From: Chitinophagaceae bacterium | Lineage (GTDB): Bacteria; Bacteroidota; Bacteroidia; Chitinophagales; Chitinophagaceae | DNA: 64,000 nucleotides | Direction: 5' to 3' | Assembly (NCBI GenBank): GCA_023957125.1 | Contig: JAMLHL010000006.1 | Location: 144,680-208,679 of the forward strand | Part shown: positions 36,092-43,592 of the stretch, piece by piece | Layout of the letters: each line of letters starts with the position of its first letter | How positions within the stretch are numbered: the first letter of the stretch is position 1 | Translations under genes and position numbers: made by a program | The notes under the pieces: generated by a model | Database searches by the model: none | What the model was told of the DNA's origin: nothing | The model's input: only the letters and a program-made list of their open reading frames with translations

Positions 36092-36413
36092 GCGCAGGGG
36101 TATTAACTACAAATATAAGGCAGGGGTGGTTTTAGTTTCGGGTTTTTTAGTGGGGAAGTTTTAGACCGGTAGCTGAGGAGCGGAGCCTGGTACCGAAGAA
36201 AGGGAGGGTCTGACAACCATTATTACCATCTTTTTACTGTAAGTACCGGTCAGCCGTTGGTTGATGTATCGTTTCGGGTTGAACCCTGGTTTTTAATCGC
36301 TTTTAAACGTTTTTAAGTATTTTTAAGTGCTTAAAGTAACGGCAATCGGGGAGTTGCACGCCATTTTATGACGCAGCGGTTTTATCATATCTTGCGGCTA
36401 TATAAATCTAATA
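36092..36413. other. Intergenic left edge of the AT-rich islet
   Basis: No gene is seen here. 36163-36213 holds a degenerate relative of the 18053-type repeat (GGTACCGAAG and GGAGGGTCTGAC). 36290-36328 has four phased 9-11-bp units of the form TTTTTAAGTR. From about 36290 the base composition drops sharply toward A/T, marking the start of the accessory segment. Confidence 0.5.
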
Positions 36414-37247
36414 ATGGAAAGAACAATCGACATTGAAACAAATCCTGAAAACCTAAATGAGTGGGTAAGACAAAGTATTGACTTGTTTAGGAACTCAAAC
36501 TACCTTGACCAAATATTAGAGGTGTATCCATTTCAGATTGCAGCACCCGAGCGACTCGATGCTGGAATTAGACGCAGAATTATTGCTGCTCATCAAGCTC
36601 GAAGAACAAAAGAATTAATTGAGCTATTAAAAGGATTGACTAAGTTTCCTTATGAAGACCCTATTTGGTATTTACTTAAAAACAGTGAAGGCTGTATTGA
36701 TAATAATCCACGACAAATACAAAGAATTGCCGAATCTTTATATTCAATGACAGCTGAAGAAACCGTTGTTAGACTTGAGGCTGCCCCTAAATTAAATACA
36801 CAAATGGGTCCTATGTTCAATGGTTGGCTAAGGCGAAATTTTACTCCTTTAGGATTAGATGCCTTTCAAAGGTCGACACGAGGAGTTTGTATACTTGATT
36901 CCAGCGAAGAAGTCGGAAAGGAATTTATTAATGATACTTTACATCAAAATCTTGCAAAACGTCCTGACTTAATAGCAAAAGTGAATCGGCAAATAATTAT
37001 AGGCGAAGCAAAGTGGATTGGGCAGCCGGGTGGCAATCAAGAAAAGCAAGTACAAGAAGTTCTTAATTTTTGTCGACATCAACGTGGAAATGTAATTAGG
37101 ATAGGAGTAGTTGATGGATTCCCATGGTCTGTTTTCAACATAAATCACCGGCTGGTTAATAACAAAGAAGCTGTTAATATACAAGAATCAGAGTATGATA
37201 TGGTAAGTGCGTTACTACTTCAAGCTTATTTACAAAGATTTCTCTAA
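36414..37247 (+). CDS. Type II restriction endonuclease (Tsp45I-like), PD-(D/E)XK
   Basis: A 277-residue protein with a nuclease core near the C-terminus. Asp182 (in RPDLIAKV) and Glu198-x-Lys200 in IIIGEAKWIG form the PD-(D/E)XK metal site. The following GGNQEKQ resembles the GGHQ segment I recall from Tsp45I-type enzymes (GTSAC). The family link is a memory-based guess; the restriction role is strongly supported by the neighbour, a beta-class adenine methyltransferase whose stop codon directly abuts this one (0 bp between the genes). Codon use is AT-rich, unlike the flanking core genes, so it was probably acquired. Confidence 0.8.
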   Translation: MERTIDIETNPENLNEWVRQSIDLFRNSNYLDQILEVYPFQIAAPERLDAGIRRRIIAAHQARRTKELIELLKGLTKFPYEDPIWYLLKNSEGCIDNNPRQIQRIAESLYSMTAEETVVRLEAAPKLNTQMGPMFNGWLRRNFTPLGLDAFQRSTRGVCILDSSEEVGKEFINDTLHQNLAKRPDLIAKVNRQIIIGEAKWIGQPGGNQEKQVQEVLNFCRHQRGNVIRIGVVDGFPWSVFNINHRLVNNKEAVNIQESEYDMVSALLLQAYLQRFL

Positions 37248-38549
37248 TTAATCAAGTGATATATATTCAAAGAAGTTACACTTAATTTTCCCCTTTTTGA
37301 AATTGCTTTTCACAACAGATAAAGATTGAGTAGAATTATCAATGCCAATCCACTTTCTTTTTAGCTCATTCGCTACAAATAAAGTTGAGCCACTTCCAGC
37401 AAAGCAATCAAGTACAACAGAATCTTCATTAGAGGAATTTGAAATAATTCTACGGAGCATTTCATGATTTTTTTGTGTTGGGTAATCAACGTAAGACAAC
37501 CCTTTATCCTTGAATTCCCAGACATCTTGAACCTTTTTTCCCTTGTGTTCCTTAGCAAAAATCATTTTTCTTGGATTGCCGCTTTCAGACCATTCAATTA
37601 ATCCTTGCATATCAAGTCGTGTAAGTTCTTCCCTACTATATCGCCAATGCCTTCCTTTAGGAGGCATTAATCCATTCCATTCCTTTCCGGTATCGCCATC
37701 AATTGTCTCACCTGGAGCATGTAATGGATTAGTAGTGTATCGACCATATTTTGGATGGATTTTTGGGAAGAAAATATATTCTTCTTCTTTTGTCAGTTCT
37801 TCTTTTACCTCATTCCAAATATTTTTGTCTCTTTCTTTTGCATAAAACAAAATAATATCTGAGTAATTGCCATATGCGTTTCTTGCAAAATTTTTAGGGT
37901 TGCATTTAATGCGTGTAATATCATTTATGAAATTATTATAGCCAAACACTTCATCCATTATAATTTTTACATAATGCCCAATTTTTTTATCAATATGCAA
38001 ATAGATGCTTCCATTTTCAGAAAGTAGCTCCCTAAGCAAAAAAAGTCTCTTTCTTAGGAACTCCAAAAAGTCGCCATGCAATAACTTATCAGAATAAGCA
38101 TGGTCATGGTCAAGGTTAGAAAAATCTTGACCTGTTCCATATGGAGGGTCAATATAAATAAGGTCAATTTTCCCCCTTAAGTCTGAAAGAAGATTTTTTA
38201 ATACATAGAAATTATCGCCAAAAATGAACTTATTAAAATCGCCTTTGTGATTAATTTCAATAGGCTTAATTGTTCCTAAATGCCTTGAAGTTAAAATTTC
38301 TTTTTCTTCGCTTTTACCTTGATAGTCTAAAACACAATTTCTTGATTTTTTAAAATAAATAGCTTCTGGTTCCGACACAACCGAATTGGAAGAAAGAAAA
38401 TTTTCAAATTCTGAATGAGAAACACGATAACTCTTATTTATCTTAACAGCGTTTAATTCCTTTTTTTGAATATACTTTGCAACTGTTTGCCTTGTAACTT
38501 TTAAGGTTTGGGCTACCTCATCGACAGTTAAAAAATTACTCATAGCCAT
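37248..38549 (-). CDS. HTH-fused adenine-N6/cytosine-N4 DNA methyltransferase
   Basis: A 433-residue modification methyltransferase of a type II system. Residues 5-50 form an excisionase/MerR-like helix-turn-helix (LTVDEVAQTLKVTRQTVAKYI). The catalytic motif IV is DPPYGTG at 134-140 and the SAM motif I FAGSGS at 383-388. This order makes it a beta-class enzyme. It protects the DNA cut by the convergent endonuclease. The N-terminal HTH could let it repress its own promoter or that of the nuclease, as known for M.SsoII and M.EcoRII, whose N-terminal extensions autoregulate. A second ATG two codons in is equally possible. Confidence 0.92.
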   Translation of the reverse strand: MAMSNFLTVDEVAQTLKVTRQTVAKYIQKKELNAVKINKSYRVSHSEFENFLSSNSVVSEPEAIYFKKSRNCVLDYQGKSEEKEILTSRHLGTIKPIEINHKGDFNKFIFGDNFYVLKNLLSDLRGKIDLIYIDPPYGTGQDFSNLDHDHAYSDKLLHGDFLEFLRKRLFLLRELLSENGSIYLHIDKKIGHYVKIIMDEVFGYNNFINDITRIKCNPKNFARNAYGNYSDIILFYAKERDKNIWNEVKEELTKEEEYIFFPKIHPKYGRYTTNPLHAPGETIDGDTGKEWNGLMPPKGRHWRYSREELTRLDMQGLIEWSESGNPRKMIFAKEHKGKKVQDVWEFKDKGLSYVDYPTQKNHEMLRRIISNSSNEDSVVLDCFAGSGSTLFVANELKRKWIGIDNSTQSLSVVKSNFKKGKIKCNFFEYISLD

Positions 38550-38897
38550 CTATATTTATGACGCAAATTAACCTATTTTAACAAATAATCAAATGTGACA
38601 TTACTTTTTTATGCACATTTTTGGGCGACCGAGAAAAACGGCGTGCAACAAAAGTATTTGCAAAAGCAGGGCTGGACATTGTAACATCAGCTATTTGCAA
38701 GCATCAGCAGCGGTTCGAGCTCGACATTCAATTTTCAGCTTTAGTTCTTAACTTCAACAACATATTTTCAATTGGGCATTTGTACCGGGCTGGACAATCA
38801 ATGAATTCCCTGCCTTCGGCAATACCCGAACCGTTGGCTGTAATTTTATCGCGACCATCTTAAAGGGAATCCACTCGAACTTACACCAAAAATAAAG
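38550..38897. other. Intergenic cassette-boundary region
   Basis: About 350 bp without a supported gene; an open frame from TTG at 38621 has no protein-like features. It carries TTTATGACGCA at 38555-38565 (shared with 36365-36375), and ACCCGAACCGTTGGCTG at 38824-38840, related to motifs before the genes at 39821 and 41249. Confidence 0.45.
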
Positions 38898-38928
38898 TTG
38901 CACATTCGGACAACATCCTGTACCTTTG
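38898..38928 (+). promoter_or_regulatory. Promoter of higBA
   Basis: TTG at 38898-38900, a 20-nt spacer, then TACCTTTG at 38921-38928. The ATG of the toxin gene is only 6 nt further on, so transcription would begin at or next to the start codon and the mRNA may be leaderless. Confidence 0.6.
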
Positions 38929-38934
38929 TGCCAT

Positions 38935-39294
38935 ATGGCTAACCAAAAGTTAAGAACCATAACTTTATATAAAAACTACTTCTCTGACTTTTATTATAAA
39001 CAAAGACAGAAAGTAAAAGATAAAATTTTATGGACATTTAGACTTATTGAAACCATACAACCCGTTCCGACAGATTATCTGGAACACATGGAAGGAACGG
39101 ATGGACTTTATGAAATCAGAGTTAAACTTGGAAGTGACATATTTCGCATTTTTTGCTTCTTTGACGAAGGAAAAATCATTGTACTTGCGAATGGCTTTCA
39201 AAAGAAAACTCAGAAGACACCAAAGGCTGAAATTGAAAAAGCACTGAAAATAAAAAAGGAATATGAAAGCGAAAAACAACATAAAAACTCTTGA
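38935..39294 (+). CDS. higB: HigB-like toxin (RelE/ParE superfamily, Gp49-type)
   Basis: A 119-residue protein of the phage-derived Gp49-like/HigB group, mRNA interferases that cut translating mRNA at the ribosome. Core pattern: YKNYFSDFYYKQRQKVKDKI (two N-terminal helices), then GTDGLYEIRVKLGSDIFRIFCFFDEGKIIVLANGFQKKTQKTP, the beta-sheet with conserved Arg, Phe and Lys residues. The next gene, an XRE-type antitoxin, starts 32 bp before this stop, a typical toxin-first higBA layout. An upstream TTG at 38926 is in frame but the ATG is preferred. Confidence 0.9.
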   Translation: MANQKLRTITLYKNYFSDFYYKQRQKVKDKILWTFRLIETIQPVPTDYLEHMEGTDGLYEIRVKLGSDIFRIFCFFDEGKIIVLANGFQKKTQKTPKAEIEKALKIKKEYESEKQHKNS

Positions 39295-39565
39295 CCAATT
39301 CGTTGAAGAAGAATATGGCAGGAAAGGAACCAAAAAACGGGACAAGTTTGAAAAGGGCTATGAAGCCTTCAAACTTGGTTTTCTTGTACAGCAAGCTCGA
39401 CTTGAAAAGGGAATGACACAAGAAGAACTCGCTGAAAAATGCGGAACCAACAAAGGCTACATTTCAAAAATTGAAAACAACATTAAAGAAGTCCGTATCT
39501 CAACTCTTCAAAAAATCGTTGAACGTGGTCTTGGCGGGCATCTTGATCTTTCAATCAGGCTTTGA
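39263..39565 (+). CDS. higA: HigA-like antitoxin, XRE family HTH
   Basis: A 100-residue antitoxin. The C-terminal two thirds form a Cro/C1-type HTH: FLVQQARLEKGMTQEELAEKCG then NKGYISKIENNIKEVRISTLQKIVE. The N-terminal 35 residues (with FVEEEYGRKGTKKRDKFE) probably wrap the toxin. It overlaps higB by 32 bp, so the two are translationally coupled, and the complex should repress the 38898-38928 promoter. The 255 bp after it (39566-39820) hold no convincing gene, but end in a copy of the boundary motif. Confidence 0.92.
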   Translation: MKAKNNIKTLDQFVEEEYGRKGTKKRDKFEKGYEAFKLGFLVQQARLEKGMTQEELAEKCGTNKGYISKIENNIKEVRISTLQKIVERGLGGHLDLSIRL

Positions 39566-39820
39566 TAATTTGCAACGATGGAAGAAATCAAAACCACAGC
39601 TTACATTGGGTTTGCTGCTATCGCTGGCTGAAGAAATAAACATCAGCTTTTGATTCTTTATTCATCTATAGTTCCGGGCTGAAAAAGTGTTGTTGAGCTT
39701 TTGTGCTTATTTTCGGCTTTGGGTTAGCTGTTGGGCGTGACGTTCGGGCTGAAGGTTCATTGAATATTAGTGCAGCAGCAAGCCCTACCGTTGGTGGCAA
39801 ACCTACGGACGACAACGCAA

Positions 39821-40360
39821 ATGACCGATAGAAACAAAATAAGAGCAGAGTGGGACAAATTCAGCCACCTTTTAAAACGGCAGGAAATTCCTGCCAAGAC
39901 AATGCTTTTGCAAGAAGGACAAATTTCAAAAACCGCTTATTTCATTGAAAAAGGCTGTCTGCGTTCGTGGTTTAACAACAATGGGAAAGACATAACTTTT
40001 CAATTTTTCTTTGAAGGTCAAGGCGTTTCTTCCGTTGAGAGTTTTAAGACAAATCAACCAAGCTCGTTTAATGTGGAAAGTATAGAACCTTGCATTATTC
40101 AAAGTATTTCAAAAAAAGATTTTCAGTTTGTTTTAGACAATTCTCAAGTTATAAAAAACGATGTTGAAGAACATATTTTGAAACGACTGTTTTACTATCA
40201 AAAACTTTTTCTTTCACGCATCAAAGACAAGCCTGAAAGGCGTTACAAAGAATTATTAGAACAACATCCCGAAATTTTACAACGGGTTCCGCAACATTAT
40301 ATCGCTTCATATTTGGGCGTTACACCTGTTTCATTGAGCCGAATAAGAAATAGACATTAA
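39821..40360 (+). CDS. Crp/Fnr-family transcriptional regulator
   Basis: A 179-residue regulator. A cyclic-nucleotide-binding-type beta roll occupies about 20-115 (AKTMLLQEGQISKTAYFIEKGCLRSWF, a pattern typical of Bacteroidota Crp homologues without a full cAMP pocket). A short C-terminal HTH lies at about 155-178 (QHYIASYLGVTPVSLSRIRNR). The frame extends upstream to a GTG at 39770 but the ATG at 39821 fits. It precedes a flavodoxin-fold oxidoreductase by 79 bp and probably controls it. Confidence 0.88.
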   Translation: MTDRNKIRAEWDKFSHLLKRQEIPAKTMLLQEGQISKTAYFIEKGCLRSWFNNNGKDITFQFFFEGQGVSSVESFKTNQPSSFNVESIEPCIIQSISKKDFQFVLDNSQVIKNDVEEHILKRLFYYQKLFLSRIKDKPERRYKELLEQHPEILQRVPQHYIASYLGVTPVSLSRIRNRH

Positions 40361-40439
40361 ACGCATTTCTTTACAATTGTTATCGTCAGACGGCTGACAA
40401 ACTTCTCAATTTTGCACTGTGAATTTTAAACAGTAAGAA

Positions 40440-41030
40440 ATGAGAATAGCAATTGTATTTAATCACCCTTACGAGGGAAGCTACTGCAACGCAATTTTAA
40501 CCGCAGTAACAAATGGACTTCAAAAAGCAAATCATGAAATTGACCTTATTCATTTGGACAATGACGGTTTTAATCCAGTAATGACAAAAGCAGATTTAAA
40601 AGCATTTGTTCAGAGAAAACCAATAGATCCAAAAGTCATAGAATACAAAGAACGGCTTGACAAAGCAGAGCATTTAATTTTCATTTTTCCAATTTGGTGG
40701 GAACTTATGCCCGCAATGACAAAAGGGTTTATTGACAAAGTTATTTTTCCTGGCGTTGCTTACGATTACACACCAAGCGGAAACAGAATGATACCGCTAT
40801 TAAAAAACCTTAAAGGTGTAACACTAATCACTACTATGAATACACCAAGTATTATGTATAGACTTCTTTTCGGAAACGCAATAAAAAAAGCAATACTTAC
40901 AGGCACATTTTGGAAAATGGCTTACAAAAATAGAAAGTGGATAAACTTGAATATGGTCAAAATGGTGTCGGAAAAAAAAAGAAAAAAATGGTTGACAGAC
41001 ATAGAGGATAAATTCGCAAAACTGACTTGA
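40440..41030 (+). CDS. NAD(P)H dehydrogenase (quinone), flavodoxin-like fold
   Basis: A 196-residue MdaB/KefF/NQO1-like reductase. N-terminal FMN/FAD loop FNHPYEGSYCNAIL (about 7-20), a HLDNDGFNPVM segment and the diagnostic FPIWWELMPAMTKGFIDKVIFPGVAY (about 82-107). These enzymes reduce quinones or electrophilic compounds by two-electron transfer. AT-rich like its neighbours. Pairing with a Crp/Fnr gene suggests induction by a small ligand or electrophile; this is inference. Confidence 0.88.
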   Translation: MRIAIVFNHPYEGSYCNAILTAVTNGLQKANHEIDLIHLDNDGFNPVMTKADLKAFVQRKPIDPKVIEYKERLDKAEHLIFIFPIWWELMPAMTKGFIDKVIFPGVAYDYTPSGNRMIPLLKNLKGVTLITTMNTPSIMYRLLFGNAIKKAILTGTFWKMAYKNRKWINLNMVKMVSEKKRKKWLTDIEDKFAKLT

Positions 41031-41248
41031 CCAAAAGGGCAGCCACTAACAGGCGGTTTGGCCAATATGGAGGGGCGATGAATATATGCTCATCTTTTTA
41101 TTCGCTATTCGGCTTCAGTCCCATCTGACGGATAACGCCGGGCGAAAGAATAAACAATGAACTTTTATTTGTAAATTTAGCTTCGGTTATGGGCAGACGA
41201 ATCACGGAGTACTGCCACATCGCCTGACCCTATCGTTGGTGCATCTTT
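41031..41248. other. Intergenic cassette-boundary region
   Basis: Non-coding 218 bp. It starts with CCACTAACAGGCGGTTTGGC (41043-41062) and ends with ACCCTATCGTTGGTGC (41227-41242), 6 nt before the next ATG. Similar motifs precede other islet genes. It resembles intergenic sequence I recall between accessory genes of soil Bacteroidota. Confidence 0.4.
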
Positions 41249-41533
41249 ATGAATACAGAACTTATAAATAAAGAACAACTAAAAATTTACATTTCGTATG
41301 ACAACGCAGACGAATTTTTAACCGACCTAAACGCAGACATTGAAAAAGTGAATTTTTGCGATTTTGCAATATTGGATAAACTGGAAATAGAATTTGCACC
41401 GACATCAACCTATCAGGAACTTTCACTTTCAAATGGATGGAGGGAGAGTTTTTTAGAACTTGCAAAACAGTTTGACCAACTAAATGAAAAACTAAAAAAA
41501 TACGAATACAGCGACAATAAAAAACAGTGGTAG
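41249..41533 (+). CDS. Small hypothetical protein of the accessory islet
   Basis: A 94-residue acidic protein with no signal peptide or membrane segment. Sequence alternates polar helices and strands (KIYISYDNADEFLTDLNADI, FCDFAILDKLEIEFAPTSTYQEL, ending LNEKLKKYEYSDNKKQW). I do not recognise a family. It starts with ATG right after a boundary motif and is as AT-rich as its neighbours. Small acidic cassette proteins are often immunity or antitoxin-like, but nothing here proves that. Confidence 0.65.
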   Translation: MNTELINKEQLKIYISYDNADEFLTDLNADIEKVNFCDFAILDKLEIEFAPTSTYQELSLSNGWRESFLELAKQFDQLNEKLKKYEYSDNKKQW

Positions 41534-41582
41534 TGTCAACGGTTGTGCTTGCCTGGGCATAGTTTTTCTGACTGTTTTTCGT

Positions 41583-41756
41583 TCAGATGGAAGAGATATA
41601 GTTCTGCGTGATTGGGGTTTTACGTATTTCCAGCCTGCCTTCTTCCATCATCTGCACAAAGAATCCTGCCTGATTGTCGAATTCTCCTGTATCCGTTTCT
41701 TCATTGTTCAGTGTTTTTATGATTGTTTTGACCGTTGAAATGTACGGACGGTTCAC
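41583..41756 (-). pseudogene. 57-codon open frame behind the dNK gene, small gene or remnant
   Basis: Directly after the TGA of the deoxynucleoside kinase, in the same frame, a GTG opens 57 codons to a TGA. The product contains YISTVKTIIKTLNNEETDTG and AGFFVQMMEEGRLEIRKTP, which looks protein-like and not random. It may be a small translationally coupled gene or the C-terminal remnant of a gene cut by the islet insertion. I do not recognise it. Confidence 0.35.
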
Positions 41757-42392
41757 TCAGAACAACCCGTACAACTGTCCGTCAATTTTTTGAATGATCT
41801 GTCCCAGATGTTCTTCGTCTTCGGGAAATTTATTTTCATCAATATCCACTACCAACAGCCCGCCTTCTTTATAGCCATCAATCCATTTGTTATAAAATTC
41901 ATTCAGCCGCTTAAGATAATCCAACCGGATGTTTTCTTCGTATTCGCGTCCTCTTTTCTGGATCTGTCCCACCAGGGTCGGCACCGAGGCTTTGAGGTAA
42001 ATCAAAAGATCGGGGGGGCGGAACATCTTTTTCAGGGTTTCAAAAAAACTGAAATAATTTTCAAAGTCGCGTTTGCTCATTAAACCCATCTCGTGCAGAT
42101 TGGGGGCAAAAATATGAGCGTCTTCATAGATCGTGCGATCCTGTATGATCGTTTCATTGCCTTTTTGTATCTCCAGTAAATTCTTCAACCGGTTGTGTAA
42201 AAAATAGATCTGCAGGTTGAAACTCCAGCGGGGCATATCCTCATAGAAATCGTAGAGATAGGGATTGTGATCCACATCTTCAAACTGGGGAATCCAGCGA
42301 TAATGCTTGCTCAGCATCTCCGTGAGGGTAGTTTTTCCCGAGCCGATATTGCCCGCTACAGCAACATGCTTGGGCTTTTTAGTTTTTGCCAT
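41757..42392 (-). CDS. Deoxynucleoside kinase
   Basis: A 211-residue dNK-family kinase (deoxyadenosine/deoxyguanosine type). P-loop GNIGSGKT at 14-21, substrate carboxylate in FEDVDHNPYL, and the conserved QDRTIYEDAHIFA (DRS-like motif). LID arginines lie in QKRGREYEENI. It phosphorylates salvaged deoxynucleosides for dNTP pools in the cytoplasm. Its start is 101 bp downstream of trpS on the same strand. Confidence 0.93.
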   Translation of the reverse strand: MAKTKKPKHVAVAGNIGSGKTTLTEMLSKHYRWIPQFEDVDHNPYLYDFYEDMPRWSFNLQIYFLHNRLKNLLEIQKGNETIIQDRTIYEDAHIFAPNLHEMGLMSKRDFENYFSFFETLKKMFRPPDLLIYLKASVPTLVGQIQKRGREYEENIRLDYLKRLNEFYNKWIDGYKEGGLLVVDIDENKFPEDEEHLGQIIQKIDGQLYGLF

Positions 42393-42493
42393 TATGATGG
42401 GTCATTCAAAAAATAAAACAGAAATAGAGGACAATTGTACGTGGTTAAGTTATATAATTTTGCCCGCTTTCTTTTTTTTCGTCCGTATTTTTC

Positions 42494-43504
42494 TTAAAAA
42501 TATTTCAATCCTATGGCTTCCCGAACCAGTTTCATGGTCTTTTTCGCGCTTTCGCCCGCTTTTTCGGCGCCCTTTTTCATCACCTCTTTCATATAGTTTT
42601 CATCGCTGCGGATGGCAGTCGCCTTTTCCCGGATAGGGGCGATAAAACGGATCATGTCTTCGGCCAACTGCTTTTTCAAATCCCCATAGCGGATCGTGCA
42701 ATTGTTATAGTCGGCTTCATATTTTTCCAAAACCCCGGGAGAGCCGGTAAGTTTTATCAATTGAAACAGGTTTTCTATATAATCGGGCCTGGGGGTACCG
42801 GGCACCTTAGGACCCTCGTCTGTCTTGGCTTTCATGATCTTTTTCCGGATCAGCCCGTCGTCATCCGATAAATACAGCGTCGCATTTTGATTTTCACTCT
42901 TACTCATCTTCCCGGTTCCATCCAATCCCGGCACCTTCACCAGTTCTTCACCAAAATTAAAGGCTACCGGTTCGGGGAATACCTGTCCGTACCTGTGATT
43001 GAACCGGACGGCAAAATTGCGGGTCATTTCGAGGTGTTGCTCCTGGTCCTTTCCTACCGGCACATATAAGGCCCGGTGTAATAAAATATCCGCCGCCTGC
43101 AATACCGGGTAAGTGAGTAAAGCCGCATTGATATTCTGCGGCTGCAACCGCACCTTATCTTTGAAGGTGGTAGTTTTTTCAAGTTCTCCTTTATAAGCCA
43201 GGGTATTGAAATAAAAATAAAGTTCGGAAGTTTCAAACACATCGCTCTGGCAGTACAGGGCTACCTTGTCGGGATCTAAGCCACAAGCCAGGTACTCTGA
43301 AATAACGTGCAGTACATTCGATCTTAATAGTTGGGTATCGGGATGGGTAGTGAGGGAATGCAGGTCGGCTACCATGAAATAACACTCATAGTCATCCTGC
43401 ATACGCACATAGTTTTTCAGGGCGCCGAAATAACTCCCCAGATGCAATATCCCGGTCGGGCGGATACCGCTCATCACAATCTCCTTCTTGTCAGTTTTTT
43501 CCAT
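42494..43504 (-). CDS. trpS: Tryptophan--tRNA ligase
   Basis: A 336-residue class I synthetase. HIGH-type motif in GILHLGSYFGAL, the ATP-site KMSKS in GTGKMSKSENQ, and the family segments YFMVADLHSLT and VPVGKDQEQHLE. The open frame extends eight codons to a GTG, but the ATG at 43504 gives the usual start. A TATCTTCG sequence 8 nt before it may be a variant -7 element. Divergent from the aldehyde dehydrogenase gene. Confidence 0.97.
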   Translation of the reverse strand: MEKTDKKEIVMSGIRPTGILHLGSYFGALKNYVRMQDDYECYFMVADLHSLTTHPDTQLLRSNVLHVISEYLACGLDPDKVALYCQSDVFETSELYFYFNTLAYKGELEKTTTFKDKVRLQPQNINAALLTYPVLQAADILLHRALYVPVGKDQEQHLEMTRNFAVRFNHRYGQVFPEPVAFNFGEELVKVPGLDGTGKMSKSENQNATLYLSDDDGLIRKKIMKAKTDEGPKVPGTPRPDYIENLFQLIKLTGSPGVLEKYEADYNNCTIRYGDLKKQLAEDMIRFIAPIREKATAIRSDENYMKEVMKKGAEKAGESAKKTMKLVREAIGLKYF

Positions 43505-43592
43505 GGCGGCGAAGATACAGAATTTCACTATTGGCGTTTATCCCCCGGGAATACCGAAATTTGTAGTATCCGATCACGTAAAACATATCGTT

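Noticed and set aside
38621..38863. 80-codon plus-strand frame from TTG in the islet gap
   Set aside because: No ATG, no protein-like pattern, and it overlaps the boundary motif region.
39471..39653. 60-codon plus-strand frame overlapping higA
   Set aside because: Mostly an alternative frame of the antitoxin gene; the tail after 39565 is too short to call a gene.
41039..41062. Integron attC site
   Set aside because: The sequence lacks the paired RYYYAAC/GTTRRRY core sites and no integrase gene is present; kept only as a boundary motif.
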